Origin: Shimia sediminis
Lineage (GTDB): Bacteria > Pseudomonadota > Alphaproteobacteria > Rhodobacterales > Rhodobacteraceae
NCBI RefSeq assembly: GCF_003990645.1
Contig: NZ_RYZK01000002.1
Location: 372,001-436,000, forward strand
Reading direction: 5' to 3'
Length of the DNA stretch: 64,000 bases
Part shown: positions 26,580 through 34,191 of the stretch, one piece after another
Layout of the letters: each line of letters opens with the position of its first letter
Numbering within the stretch: the first letter of the stretch is position 1
The notes under the pieces: model-generated
Told to the model about the DNA's origin: nothing
The model's database searches: none
Seen by the model: only the letters and a program-made list of their open reading frames with translations
Translations under genes and position numbers: made by a program

Positions 26580-26852
26580 ATGAAATGGATTGCTTTGGCG
26601 GCGTTGATGACGGCGACCGCATGTATCAGTGAAACCGAGGAGAGTGCAGAGATGAAGGGCAGTGAAACCTGCGACCCGGCGGCGTTTGAGTTCCTCATCG
26701 GCCAACCGAAAGAGGCGCTGGAGGGAATCACCACCCCGGAAATGGTGCGCGTTCTGGGTGAACATGCGGCCATGACAATGGATCATCGCCCCGAAAGGCT
26801 GAACGTTTTTCATGATGACGAAGGCACGATCATCAGAATTACTTGCGGCTGA
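26580..26852 (+). CDS. I78-family peptidase-inhibitor-like lipoprotein
   Basis: 90-residue small periplasmic lipoprotein (lipobox cysteine 15 in LMTATAC). The mature part follows the inhibitor I78 pattern: an early cysteine (SETCDPAAFEFLIGQP), VRVLGEHAAMTMDHRPERLNV and a C-terminal HDDEGTIIRITCG; the two cysteines likely form a disulfide and the RLNV segment is the inhibitor core. GCAAGGAG precedes the ATG at 26580. Probably guards the periplasm against serine proteases. Divergent from frmA. Confidence 0.82.
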   Translation: MKWIALAALMTATACISETEESAEMKGSETCDPAAFEFLIGQPKEALEGITTPEMVRVLGEHAAMTMDHRPERLNVFHDDEGTIIRITCG

Positions 26853-26897
26853 GACGAACAGGTCTCATTTTTACACGATTTTGCATCTCAACCCCAG

Positions 26898-26930
26898 CTG
26901 GACATACCGAGCGGCGGATACTGGCCCTAT
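26898..26930 (+). promoter_or_regulatory. Predicted TauR operator upstream of tpa
   Basis: Direct repeats CTGGACATAC (26898-26907) and CTGGCCCTAT (26921-26930), 23 bases from start to start, about 125 bases before the tpa ATG. The pattern matches the CTGGACYTAA-type direct repeats I recall for TauR of Rhodobacter capsulatus, and the same spacing recurs exactly before xsc (30698-30730). Confidence 0.65.
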
Positions 26931-27053
26931 TCCCCTGCGTAAAATTGCAGTGAGGATGCTCTATCGAGACCGCCGGATTTCCGGCCCCCCAATTTTTATG
27001 CGCAACGGACGAACAGTGCTCGGCCAATGCCCAATCTAGCGAGGAGTCCGAAG

Positions 27054-28457
27054 ATGGACGGAAACTTCAGAGACAACGACCTGGACAAGGTTGTTTCCGC
27101 CGACAAAGCCCATGTTTGGCACCACCTGACCCAGCACAAGCCGTTCGAAGGTGAAGGCGAACCCCGCATCATCATCGAAGGCAAGGACATGCGTGTCTGG
27201 GACCAGAACGGCAAAGAATACATCGACGCCGTGTCGGGCGCGGTCTGGACCGTAAACGTGGGCTATGGCCGCAAGCGTATTGCAGACGCCGTGCACGCTC
27301 AGCTGATGAAGGTCTGCTACTTTGCCAACTCTGGTGGCTCGGTTCCCGGCGCGCTGTTTGCCGAGAAACTGATCGACAAGATGCCGGGCATGAGCCGTGT
27401 GTATTACACCAACTCGGGCTCTGAGGCGAACGAGAAGGCGTTCAAGATGGTGCGCCAGATCGCGCACAAGAAGTACGGCGGCAAGAAGACCAAGATCCTG
27501 TACCGCGACCGCGATTACCACGGCTCGACCCTTGCCGCGATGTCGGCAGGCGGTCAGGATGAACGCAACATGCAGTATGGCCCCTTTGCGCCTGACTTTG
27601 TGCGCGTGCCCCACTGCATGGAGTACCGCAAGCACGAGCTGGGTCTGGAGCACCTGTCGGGTCGCGACTTTGGCATCGCCGCCGCCAACCAGATCGAAGA
27701 AGTCATTCTGCGCGAAGGCCCCGAAACCGTTGGGTCGCTGTGCCTTGAGCCTGTGACCGCCGGTGGTGGCGTGATCGAAGCGCCCGAAGGGTATTGGGAG
27801 CGCGTTCAGGAAATCTGCAAACAGTACGACATCCTGTTGCACATCGACGAAGTGGTCTGTGGCGTTGGACGTACCGGCACCGAATGGTTCGGCTACCAGC
27901 ACTACGGCATCAAGCCCGACTTTGTGACCATGGCCAAAGGCGTGGCCTCGGGGTACGCGGCGATTGCCTGCATGGTCACCACCGAGGAGGTCTTTGACAA
28001 CTTCAAGGACAACCCCGATGACAAGCTGAACCACTTCCGCGACATCTCGACCTTTGGTGGCTGCACCGCCGGTCCCGCTGCGGCGCTGGAAAACATGGCA
28101 ATCATCGAAGAGGAAAACCTGCTCGAGAATTGCACCAAGATGGGCGAGCGGATGAAAGCCAACCTCGAAGCGCTGATGGAGAAACACGAGATCATCGGCG
28201 ACGTGCGCGGCAAGGGCCTGTTCCTGGGTGTAGAGCTGGTCACTGACCGCGAAACCAAGGAACCCGTGGAAGAAAAACACGTGATGGCTGTTGTTGGCGA
28301 TTGTGGCGCACAGGGCGTCATCATCGGCGCGGCAAACCGCTCGATCCCGGGTCGTAACAATGTGCTGTGCTTCTCGCCAGCGCTGATCGTGACCCCGGAA
28401 GACGTGGATGCGATCACCGATGCGGTGGACAAGGCACTGACCAAAGTGTTCGGCTAA
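27054..28457 (+). CDS. tpa: Taurine--pyruvate aminotransferase
   Basis: First enzyme of taurine dissimilation: taurine + pyruvate give sulfoacetaldehyde + L-alanine. 467 residues, class III PLP aminotransferase. Seen: TNSGSEANEKAFKMVRQIAH (cofactor phosphate region), DYHGSTLAAMSAGG, ILLHIDEVVCGVGRTG (cofactor aspartate) and Schiff-base lysine in VTMAKGVASGYAA (near residue 295). The ATG is preceded by GAGGAG. Assignment as Tpa rather than another class III enzyme rests on sequence feel plus the tauR-xsc neighbours. Followed by a terminator, so it forms its own transcript. The released alanine is deaminated by Ald (44788). Confidence 0.95.
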   Translation: MDGNFRDNDLDKVVSADKAHVWHHLTQHKPFEGEGEPRIIIEGKDMRVWDQNGKEYIDAVSGAVWTVNVGYGRKRIADAVHAQLMKVCYFANSGGSVPGALFAEKLIDKMPGMSRVYYTNSGSEANEKAFKMVRQIAHKKYGGKKTKILYRDRDYHGSTLAAMSAGGQDERNMQYGPFAPDFVRVPHCMEYRKHELGLEHLSGRDFGIAAANQIEEVILREGPETVGSLCLEPVTAGGGVIEAPEGYWERVQEICKQYDILLHIDEVVCGVGRTGTEWFGYQHYGIKPDFVTMAKGVASGYAAIACMVTTEEVFDNFKDNPDDKLNHFRDISTFGGCTAGPAAALENMAIIEEENLLENCTKMGERMKANLEALMEKHEIIGDVRGKGLFLGVELVTDRETKEPVEEKHVMAVVGDCGAQGVIIGAANRSIPGRNNVLCFSPALIVTPEDVDAITDAVDKALTKVFG

Positions 28458-28482
28458 TCTCCCTAGCTGAAATCACTTTTCA

Positions 28483-28513
28483 GGGCCGGGGCATCGTGTC
28501 CCGGCCCTTTTCC
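28483..28513 (+). terminator. Rho-independent terminator after tpa
   Basis: Stem GGGCCGGG / CCCGGCCC with loop GCATCGTGT and a TTTTCC tail. Confidence 0.8.
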
Positions 28514-28530
28514 TTGCAAGGAACGTTGCC

Positions 28531-29115
28531 ATGTGGCCTGATCCCGTGACCCTGACCGGCACCCATGTGTCGGTGACGCCCCTGACCCAGACCCACGCCG
28601 CCGACCTGGCCGAAGCAACGGCGGACGGCGACCTGAGCAAGCTGTGGTACACCATGGTGCCCACCCCCGAGGGGGTTCCGGGCGAAATCGGCAATCGGCT
28701 TGCCCAGCAGGCCGCAGGCACCATGCTGCCTTTTGCCATTCTGGACCCTTCGGGCAAGGCCGTGGGCATGACGACCTACATGAACATTGATGCGGCGAAC
28801 CGGCGGTTGGAGATCGGGTCAACCTGGTATCGCAAGTCGGCGCAGCGGGGGCCGATGAACACCGAATGCAAACTGTTGATGTTGCGTCATGCCTTTGAGG
28901 TGCTGGACTGTATCGCGGTCGAATTCCGCACCCATCGGCTGAATCAGCAGTCCCGACGTGCCATCGAGCGTCTCGGGGCGCAGTTGGACGGCATCCTGCG
29001 CAGCCACATGGTCATGGCCAATGGCACGCTGCGCGACACGGCAGTGTACTCTATTTTGGCTCATGAATGGCCCGCTGTGCGCGCCAACCTTGAACATCGC
29101 ATGCAGGCTGTCTGA
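28531..29115 (+). CDS. GNAT-family N-acetyltransferase (RimJ/RimL-like)
   Basis: 194 residues. Starts VTLTGTHVSVTPL and has the acetyl-CoA domain with GMTTYMNIDAANRRLEIGSTWY, the pyrophosphate-binding part KSAQRGPMNTECKLLML and EFRTHRLNQQSRRAIERLGAQLDG, the pattern of the Acetyltransf_3 group that includes ribosomal-protein acetyltransferases and amino-acid or small-molecule relatives. It sits between tpa and tauR, after a terminator; the link with taurine use is only positional. A separate dispersed-repeat fragment (AAATATCCTGGGG) follows its stop. Confidence 0.88.
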   Translation: MWPDPVTLTGTHVSVTPLTQTHAADLAEATADGDLSKLWYTMVPTPEGVPGEIGNRLAQQAAGTMLPFAILDPSGKAVGMTTYMNIDAANRRLEIGSTWYRKSAQRGPMNTECKLLMLRHAFEVLDCIAVEFRTHRLNQQSRRAIERLGAQLDGILRSHMVMANGTLRDTAVYSILAHEWPAVRANLEHRMQAV

Positions 29116-29210
29116 GCCTCGTGCCAGAGAAACCCGGCAAATATCCTGGGGCATGGGTGCTTTCCGGCCCTGAAACAGTTCAAAAACCATCATACCAGAT
29201 TGCCCTCGCC

Positions 29211-29232
29211 TTAAGTCCAACCTAAGGTGCAG
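29211..29232 (-). promoter_or_regulatory. Possible TauR half-sites just upstream of tauR
   Basis: On the minus strand TTGGACTTAA (29211-29220) matches CTGGACYTAA in nine of ten positions, with a weaker CTGCACCTTA (reverse of 29223-29232) next to it. They end three bases before the tauR ATG and may mediate autoregulation; the 23-base spacing seen at tpa and xsc is not present here. Confidence 0.4.
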
Positions 29233-29234
29233 GC

Positions 29235-30707
29235 ATGGCCATCTCTGTCGAAACCTTTTTCCTCAACCCGAGCTTTCACGGTACGCTGCAATCGCAGATC
29301 CAACAGATGATTGCCGAGGGTATTCTGTCCGGGCGCTTTCGTCGTGGGGAAAGATTGCCGTCCACGCGCAAGTTGGCCACGCATCTGGGCATCAGCCGGA
29401 TCACCGTCACACTGGCCTATACTGAGCTTCTGGCCAATGACTACCTGACCTCGCGCGGGCGATCGGGTTACTACGTGTCGGAAAACGCGCCGGTGCCGCC
29501 CAGCTTCAAGCCTGTGCACAAGAACGAAGACCGCGTTGACTGGACGCGCGCCATTGGTCGGCATTTTTCCGGCGGCAACACTCCGGAGAAACCGGGCGAT
29601 TGGGCGAGCTATCGCTATCCGTTTATCTATGGGCAGACCGATCCGGCGCTATTTGACCATGCCAACTGGCGCCTGTGCGCGCTGCAGGCGTTGGGGCAAA
29701 AGGACTTTACCGCGCTCACCACCGATTACTACGATCAGGACGACCCGCGTCTGGTCGAGTTCATTGCTCGCAACACCCTGCCGAGACGGGGCATTCTGGC
29801 CCGTCCCGAGGAAATCCTGATCACGCTGGGTGCGCAAAACGCGTTGTGGCTGGCGGCGCAGGTGCTTCTGACACAAAGGCGCACCGCGGCAATCGAAGAC
29901 CCCTGCTATCACGCGCTGCATGATATCCTGAGCCAGTCGCGCTGCCATCTGGCACCGGTGCCTGTGGACCGTGACGGGCTGCCGCCCGAATTGATCCCTG
30001 ACGACACGGATGTCATCTTTACCACCCCGAGCCATCAATGCCCCACCACGGCGACAATGCCGATGGCCCGTCGGCACGCGTTGTTGCGCAAGGCACGCGA
30101 CCTCGATGCGCTGATCGTCGAGGACGACTATGAGTTTGAGATGTCGTTTCGCGATGCCCCGTCACCGGCATTGAAATCGCTCGATACCGATGGGCGCGTG
30201 ATCTATGTCGGCAGTTTCTCCAAGTCGATCTTTCCGGGATTGCGGTTGGGGTATCTGGTGGGCTCCGAAGCCTTTATCCGCGAAGCCCGCGCCCTGCGCG
30301 GTTCGGTACTGCGTCACCCACCGGGGCACATTCAGCGCACAGCCGCCTATTTTCTGTCGCTAGGCCACTATGACGCGCTGATCCGGCGCATTCGCAAGGC
30401 GCTGGCTGAACGCAGCGACGTCATGCGCGAGGCGCTGATTCAGCACGGGCTGGACATTGTCGCCCAGGGTGTTCATGGCGGATCCAGCTTCTGGATGCGC
30501 GCCGAAGACGGCGTGGATACCGACAAGCTGGCCGTGTACCTGCGGGCGCAGGGTGTGCTCATCGAACCGGGGCGGGCATTCTTCAACGGCACCAATCGGC
30601 CGCGCAACTTCTACCGGCTGGCCTATTCCTCGATTCCGACCAGCCGAATTCCGGACGGCATCGCCAAAATCGCGGACGCCCTGAAGAATCCGGAAGACTG
30701 GACCTAA
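29235..30707 (+). CDS. tauR: TauR, MocR-type GntR regulator of taurine genes
   Basis: 490 residues: N-terminal GntR winged HTH (about 10-78; GERLPSTRKLATHLGISR and SRGRSGYYVSE) fused to an aminotransferase-like domain that binds PLP but acts as a sensor. The lysine of VGSFSKSIFPGLRLGYLVG is kept, so PLP can be bound. TauR proteins activate taurine catabolism genes in alphaproteobacteria. Position between tpa and xsc supports the identity. Unusually, the last codons of the gene (bases 30698-30707) form one half of the predicted operator of xsc, including the TAA stop. Confidence 0.92.
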   Translation: MAISVETFFLNPSFHGTLQSQIQQMIAEGILSGRFRRGERLPSTRKLATHLGISRITVTLAYTELLANDYLTSRGRSGYYVSENAPVPPSFKPVHKNEDRVDWTRAIGRHFSGGNTPEKPGDWASYRYPFIYGQTDPALFDHANWRLCALQALGQKDFTALTTDYYDQDDPRLVEFIARNTLPRRGILARPEEILITLGAQNALWLAAQVLLTQRRTAAIEDPCYHALHDILSQSRCHLAPVPVDRDGLPPELIPDDTDVIFTTPSHQCPTTATMPMARRHALLRKARDLDALIVEDDYEFEMSFRDAPSPALKSLDTDGRVIYVGSFSKSIFPGLRLGYLVGSEAFIREARALRGSVLRHPPGHIQRTAAYFLSLGHYDALIRRIRKALAERSDVMREALIQHGLDIVAQGVHGGSSFWMRAEDGVDTDKLAVYLRAQGVLIEPGRAFFNGTNRPRNFYRLAYSSIPTSRIPDGIAKIADALKNPEDWT

Positions 30708-30730
30708 GCTGTCGCGGCTTCTGGCCCTAA
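30698..30730 (+). promoter_or_regulatory. Predicted TauR operator upstream of xsc
   Basis: Direct repeats CTGGACCTAA (30698-30707) and CTGGCCCTAA (30721-30730), 23 bases apart start to start. The first includes the tauR stop codon TAA. The same spacing and close sequence precede tpa. The second repeat ends 76 bases before the xsc ATG. Confidence 0.72.
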
Positions 30731-30806
30731 CCGCGCCTCTTACAGATACGTAATCCTCGTTTAGAAACAAAAACGCCGCCATTCGCGCGAATCTGGAGTT
30801 CCGACC

Positions 30807-32582
30807 ATGAAAATGACGACCGAAGAAGCCTTTGTGAAAGTTCTGCAGATGCATGGGATTGATAATGCTTTTGGCATTATCGGATCGGCCATGATGCCGA
30901 TCTCGGACATCTTCGGCGAAGCCGGGATCACCTTTTGGGATTGCGCCCACGAAGGCTCTGGCGGCTTCATGGCCGACGGCTACACCCGCGCCACCGGCAA
31001 GATGTCGATGATGATCGCGCAGAACGGCCCCGGCATCACCAACTTTGTGACCGCCGTGAAAACCGCCTACTGGAACCACACTCCTCTGTTGCTCGTGACC
31101 CCTCAGGCCGCGAACAAGACCATGGGACAGGGTGGGTTTCAGGAAATGGAACAGATGCGCATGTTCGCTGACTGTGTCTGCTACCAGGAAGAGGTCCGTG
31201 ACCCCAGCCGCATGGCCGAAGTGCTGAACCGCGTCATCATGCAGGCCAAGCGCAACTCGGCGCCTGCCCAGATCAACGTGCCGCGTGACTATTTCACCCA
31301 AGTCATCGACGTCAATCTGCCAGCAGTTGTCGACTTTGAACGCCCCGCAGGCGGCACCGACGCGCTGAACGAAGCCGCTGATCTGCTGTCTAAGGCCAAG
31401 TTCCCGGTCATTCTGAACGGTGCAGGCGTTGTCATCGGCGGCGCAATCCCGGCCTCGATGGCGCTGGCCGAGCGTCTGGATGCGCCTGTGTGCGTGGGCT
31501 ACCAGCACAACGACGCCTTCCCCGGCTCGCACCCGCTGTTCGCAGGCCCGTTGGGCTACAACGGCTCCAAGGCTGGCATGGAACTGATCTCAAAAGCAGA
31601 CGTCGTTCTGGCCCTCGGCACCCGCCTGAACCCGTTTTCCACCCTGCCCGGCTATGGCATCGACTATTGGCCGACCGAAGCCAAGATCATCCAGGTCGAC
31701 ATCAACCCCGACCGCATCGGCCTGACCAAAAAGGTCACCGTCGGCATTGTTGGCGACGCCAAGCAGGTCGCAGACAGCATCCTCGACAAACTGTCGGAGT
31801 CCGCCGGTGATGCAGGCCGTGATGATCGCAAAGCGTTGATCGCCACAACCAAATCGGCCTGGGCGCAGGAACTGAGCTCGATGGACCACGAGGACGACGA
31901 TCCGGGCACCACCTGGAATGAACGCGCCCGCGCGGACAAACCCGAATGGATGAGCCCTCGCATGGCGTGGCGTGCGATCCAGTCGGCGCTGCCGAAAGAG
32001 GCGATCATCTCGTCCGACATCGGCAACAACTGCGCCATCGGCAACGCCTATCCGTCCTTCGAAGAGGGCCGCAAATACCTCGCCCCCGGCCTGTTCGGCC
32101 CCTGTGGCTACGGTCTGCCCTCGGTCGTTGGCGCCAAGATCGGCCAGCCTGACGTACCGGTTGTTGGCTTCTCGGGCGACGGTGCCTTCGGCATCGCCGT
32201 AACCGAACTGACCGCCATCGGCCGCGAAGAATGGCCCGCCGTGACGCAAGTGGTGTTCCGCAACTACCAGTGGGGCGCGGAAAAGCGCAACTCGACCCTG
32301 TGGTTCGACGACAACTTTGTCGGCACTGAACTGGACACTCAGGTCTCCTACGCCGGCATCGCTCAGGCTTGCGGCCTCAAAGGCGTCGTCGCCCGCACCA
32401 TGGACGAGCTGTCGGATGCGCTGCGTCAGGCCTGTGAAGATCAGAAAAAGGGCATCACCACCCTGATCGAAGCCATGATCAACCAGGAACTGGGCGAACC
32501 CTTCCGCCGCGACGCGATGAAGAACCCGGTCAAAGTGGCTGGTATCTCGAAAGACGACATGCGCCCGCAGCAGGTGGGCTGA
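30807..32582 (+). CDS. xsc: Sulfoacetaldehyde acetyltransferase
   Basis: Thiamine-diphosphate enzyme that cleaves sulfoacetaldehyde with phosphate into acetyl phosphate and sulfite, the C-S bond-breaking step of taurine and isethionate dissimilation. 591 residues, the family length. Seen: N-terminal ThDP pyrimidine domain with GIIGSAMMPISDIFGEAGI and an active-site glutamate region (CAHEGSGGFMADGYTRATG), a central domain, and the C-terminal diphosphate domain with the GDG-N motif GFSGDGAFGIAVTELTAIG and FRNYQWGAEKRN. Ends with a strong terminator and, unlike many relatives, is not followed by pta. Confidence 0.97.
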   Translation: MKMTTEEAFVKVLQMHGIDNAFGIIGSAMMPISDIFGEAGITFWDCAHEGSGGFMADGYTRATGKMSMMIAQNGPGITNFVTAVKTAYWNHTPLLLVTPQAANKTMGQGGFQEMEQMRMFADCVCYQEEVRDPSRMAEVLNRVIMQAKRNSAPAQINVPRDYFTQVIDVNLPAVVDFERPAGGTDALNEAADLLSKAKFPVILNGAGVVIGGAIPASMALAERLDAPVCVGYQHNDAFPGSHPLFAGPLGYNGSKAGMELISKADVVLALGTRLNPFSTLPGYGIDYWPTEAKIIQVDINPDRIGLTKKVTVGIVGDAKQVADSILDKLSESAGDAGRDDRKALIATTKSAWAQELSSMDHEDDDPGTTWNERARADKPEWMSPRMAWRAIQSALPKEAIISSDIGNNCAIGNAYPSFEEGRKYLAPGLFGPCGYGLPSVVGAKIGQPDVPVVGFSGDGAFGIAVTELTAIGREEWPAVTQVVFRNYQWGAEKRNSTLWFDDNFVGTELDTQVSYAGIAQACGLKGVVARTMDELSDALRQACEDQKKGITTLIEAMINQELGEPFRRDAMKNPVKVAGISKDDMRPQQVG

Positions 32583-32602
32583 TCCTCCCACCACCGTTGC
32601 AG

Positions 32603-32639
32603 AAAAGAAAGGCGGGGTCTGGCCCCGCCTTTTTCTTTT
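32603..32639 (+). terminator. Rho-independent terminator after xsc
   Basis: Stem AAAGGCGGGG / CCCCGCCTTT around TCTGG, flanked by A-rich and T-rich sides (TTTTTCTTTT). Confidence 0.88.
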
Positions 32640-32737
32640 GGTGCTACAATCTAAGAATTTTCACGTTGCGAATGGGCAAAAGGACGTTCGCCCGCAGGTT
32701 ATGCTTGCATCTGTGCCTTACCCCATGTGCAAACGCC

Positions 32738-33175
32738 TCAGAGCATCACCCGATAAATCAACAGCAAAACCGCACCGATTGAAGCGAACCAGCCAACAAC
32801 ACGATACGCTTCCCTAAATTTGTCCTCGAAGAACATTCGAGTCGCTTCTTTTCGCCATGGTGATCCGCGGCGCCAAGGATTGAGTATCCGTGGGAACAAC
32901 GCCGTTAGCGTATGCGCGACGGTGGTTGGAAGGATGAGTAAGCTGATCCCAAAAACGAACACACTGGCGGCAAACCCACGTACGGTCCAATCGTCTTCAA
33001 CAGCACCCATAATCACCATCAAAGCGACGTATATACCAAAAGCCGAGATGGTACAAAGCACTACCGCTCCGATGCGTTCCATTGGCGTGCCAGGTGCCGT
33101 CCTAGCACATAAAGAAAGAATTCTCTGAATTACCAACCTCATCAACCCAGTTATGCCCAGTGTTTGGATTGCCAC
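32738..33175 (-). CDS. Putative three-helix membrane protein, 145 aa
   Basis: Unrecognised. Three clear hydrophobic segments (about residues 35-57, 68-92 and 125-143) with a basic loop NPWRRGSPWRKEATRM. Base composition is lower in GC (about 50%) than the flanking genes. It lies 72 bases after DUF1523 at the end of the reverse-strand locus 33.2-41.2 kb and may be an add-on gene of it. The listed start is a GTG without a ribosome site; an ATG at 33142 is the alternative, so the N-terminus is uncertain. Confidence 0.6.
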   Translation of the reverse strand: MAIQTLGITGLMRLVIQRILSLCARTAPGTPMERIGAVVLCTISAFGIYVALMVIMGAVEDDWTVRGFAASVFVFGISLLILPTTVAHTLTALFPRILNPWRRGSPWRKEATRMFFEDKFREAYRVVGWFASIGAVLLLIYRVML

Positions 33176-33247
33176 AGCCGCCGTTTACACTCTGTGTTTG
33201 CAACGGTTCATACTCAGGTCAGAACGCATCCCAAGCAACCACCCCCC

Positions 33248-33892
33248 CTACTTCGACTTCCAGCTATCCAGCCAGCGGCTGAACCGCCCACGCTTTTCGG
33301 CGATGCGATCCCCGGCGGCATCCATGCTGTCTCCGATATCCTCCAGCACCGGATCAATCCGGGCCTGACGGAACCGGCGCCAGCGCACGTAGATCGCCCA
33401 GACAAAGGCAAAGAACACCACGAGGATCACGATGTTGAGCCATGGGATGATGGTCACATCCGGCCCCTCAACCGGCTTGACCCCCACGGCGTTCGGGTAG
33501 ATCGAGAAGAACTCGTTGCGCCAGCCGTAATGCTTCAGCGCGACCCAGCGGGGCGCATCTTGGGTGGATTTGAGGTCTGTTGTCTCGGCCTGCAGGTTCG
33601 AGGTGTCGAATTTGAAATACGGCGGCCAGCCCCAGCTGGTATCCTCATTCCGGTACACCATCGGGCGGCCATTCTCATAGAACGCCTGAATAAAGAACAC
33701 GTCGCGGTTCACATTGCCCGTCGCGTTCCCGGAGTCCTCTTTGGCCCAGAAAATCGAGTTCTCGCCAAAGTCGATCCGCTTTTCATAGGTATCGGCGATC
33801 CGCACGATGTCGTTCTGCGGCAGCGTATAGTGAAAGAACGCCGCGACCAGCACCCAGAACGTGCCCCAGAATACCCATTTTACATAGACCAT
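33248..33892 (-). CDS. DUF1523 family membrane-anchored protein
   Basis: 214 residues. An N-terminal membrane segment (about 5-22), a periplasmic-looking domain (25-145) with PQNDIVRIADTYEKRI and the tryptophan-rich SWGWPPYFKFDTSN, then a second membrane helix (about 150-170) and a basic cytoplasmic tail. I associate this arrangement with DUF1523, a family of unknown role in alphaproteobacteria. It is eleven bases after the 94-residue membrane protein and belongs to the same operon as the DUF6638 and AAA+ genes. Confidence 0.8.
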   Translation of the reverse strand: MVYVKWVFWGTFWVLVAAFFHYTLPQNDIVRIADTYEKRIDFGENSIFWAKEDSGNATGNVNRDVFFIQAFYENGRPMVYRNEDTSWGWPPYFKFDTSNLQAETTDLKSTQDAPRWVALKHYGWRNEFFSIYPNAVGVKPVEGPDVTIIPWLNIVILVVFFAFVWAIYVRWRRFRQARIDPVLEDIGDSMDAAGDRIAEKRGRFSRWLDSWKSK

Positions 33893-33903
33893 GCGAAGCC
33901 CCC

Positions 33904-34188
33904 TTAGCTGAAATTCATCAGGTAAATCATGGTGATCATCAGGACCACCGGAATAATATAGACACCCAGGATCAGTTTACGACGCAAAGAGCCGTCGTAA
34001 TCCTGTAGGCCCTGATCGATGAAGGCCTCATAGTTTGGATCATCGTCATAGTCACCCTCGCCATGCTGCTCGATCCACTCTGCCTTGAGCTTGCCCTTGC
34101 GGACCGAGCGGGAATAAAGCGACAGGCAGACGTAAACAATCGTCAGCACGATAAAGCCGACAACGACAAGACGGGCAAGTGCGAACAT
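33904..34188 (-). CDS. Small two-helix membrane protein, 94 aa
   Basis: Hydrophobic N-terminus (about 4-24) and C-terminus (about 72-91) flank an acidic, charged loop (EWIEQHGEGDYDDDPNYEAFIDQG) that would sit in one compartment with both ends anchored. No family recognised. GGAGGT lies just upstream of the ATG. Only three bases separate it from the DUF6638 stop and eleven from DUF1523, so it is clearly part of that operon. Confidence 0.78.
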   Translation of the reverse strand: MFALARLVVVGFIVLTIVYVCLSLYSRSVRKGKLKAEWIEQHGEGDYDDDPNYEAFIDQGLQDYDGSLRRKLILGVYIIPVVLMITMIYLMNFS

Positions 34189-34191
34189 GGG

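Noticed and set aside
27036-28280. 414-residue open frame on the minus strand
   Set aside because: Antisense to tpa, which has all catalytic motifs.
30360-31532. 390-residue open frame on the minus strand
   Set aside because: Spans the end of tauR and start of xsc in antisense, including the predicted operator; no motif.
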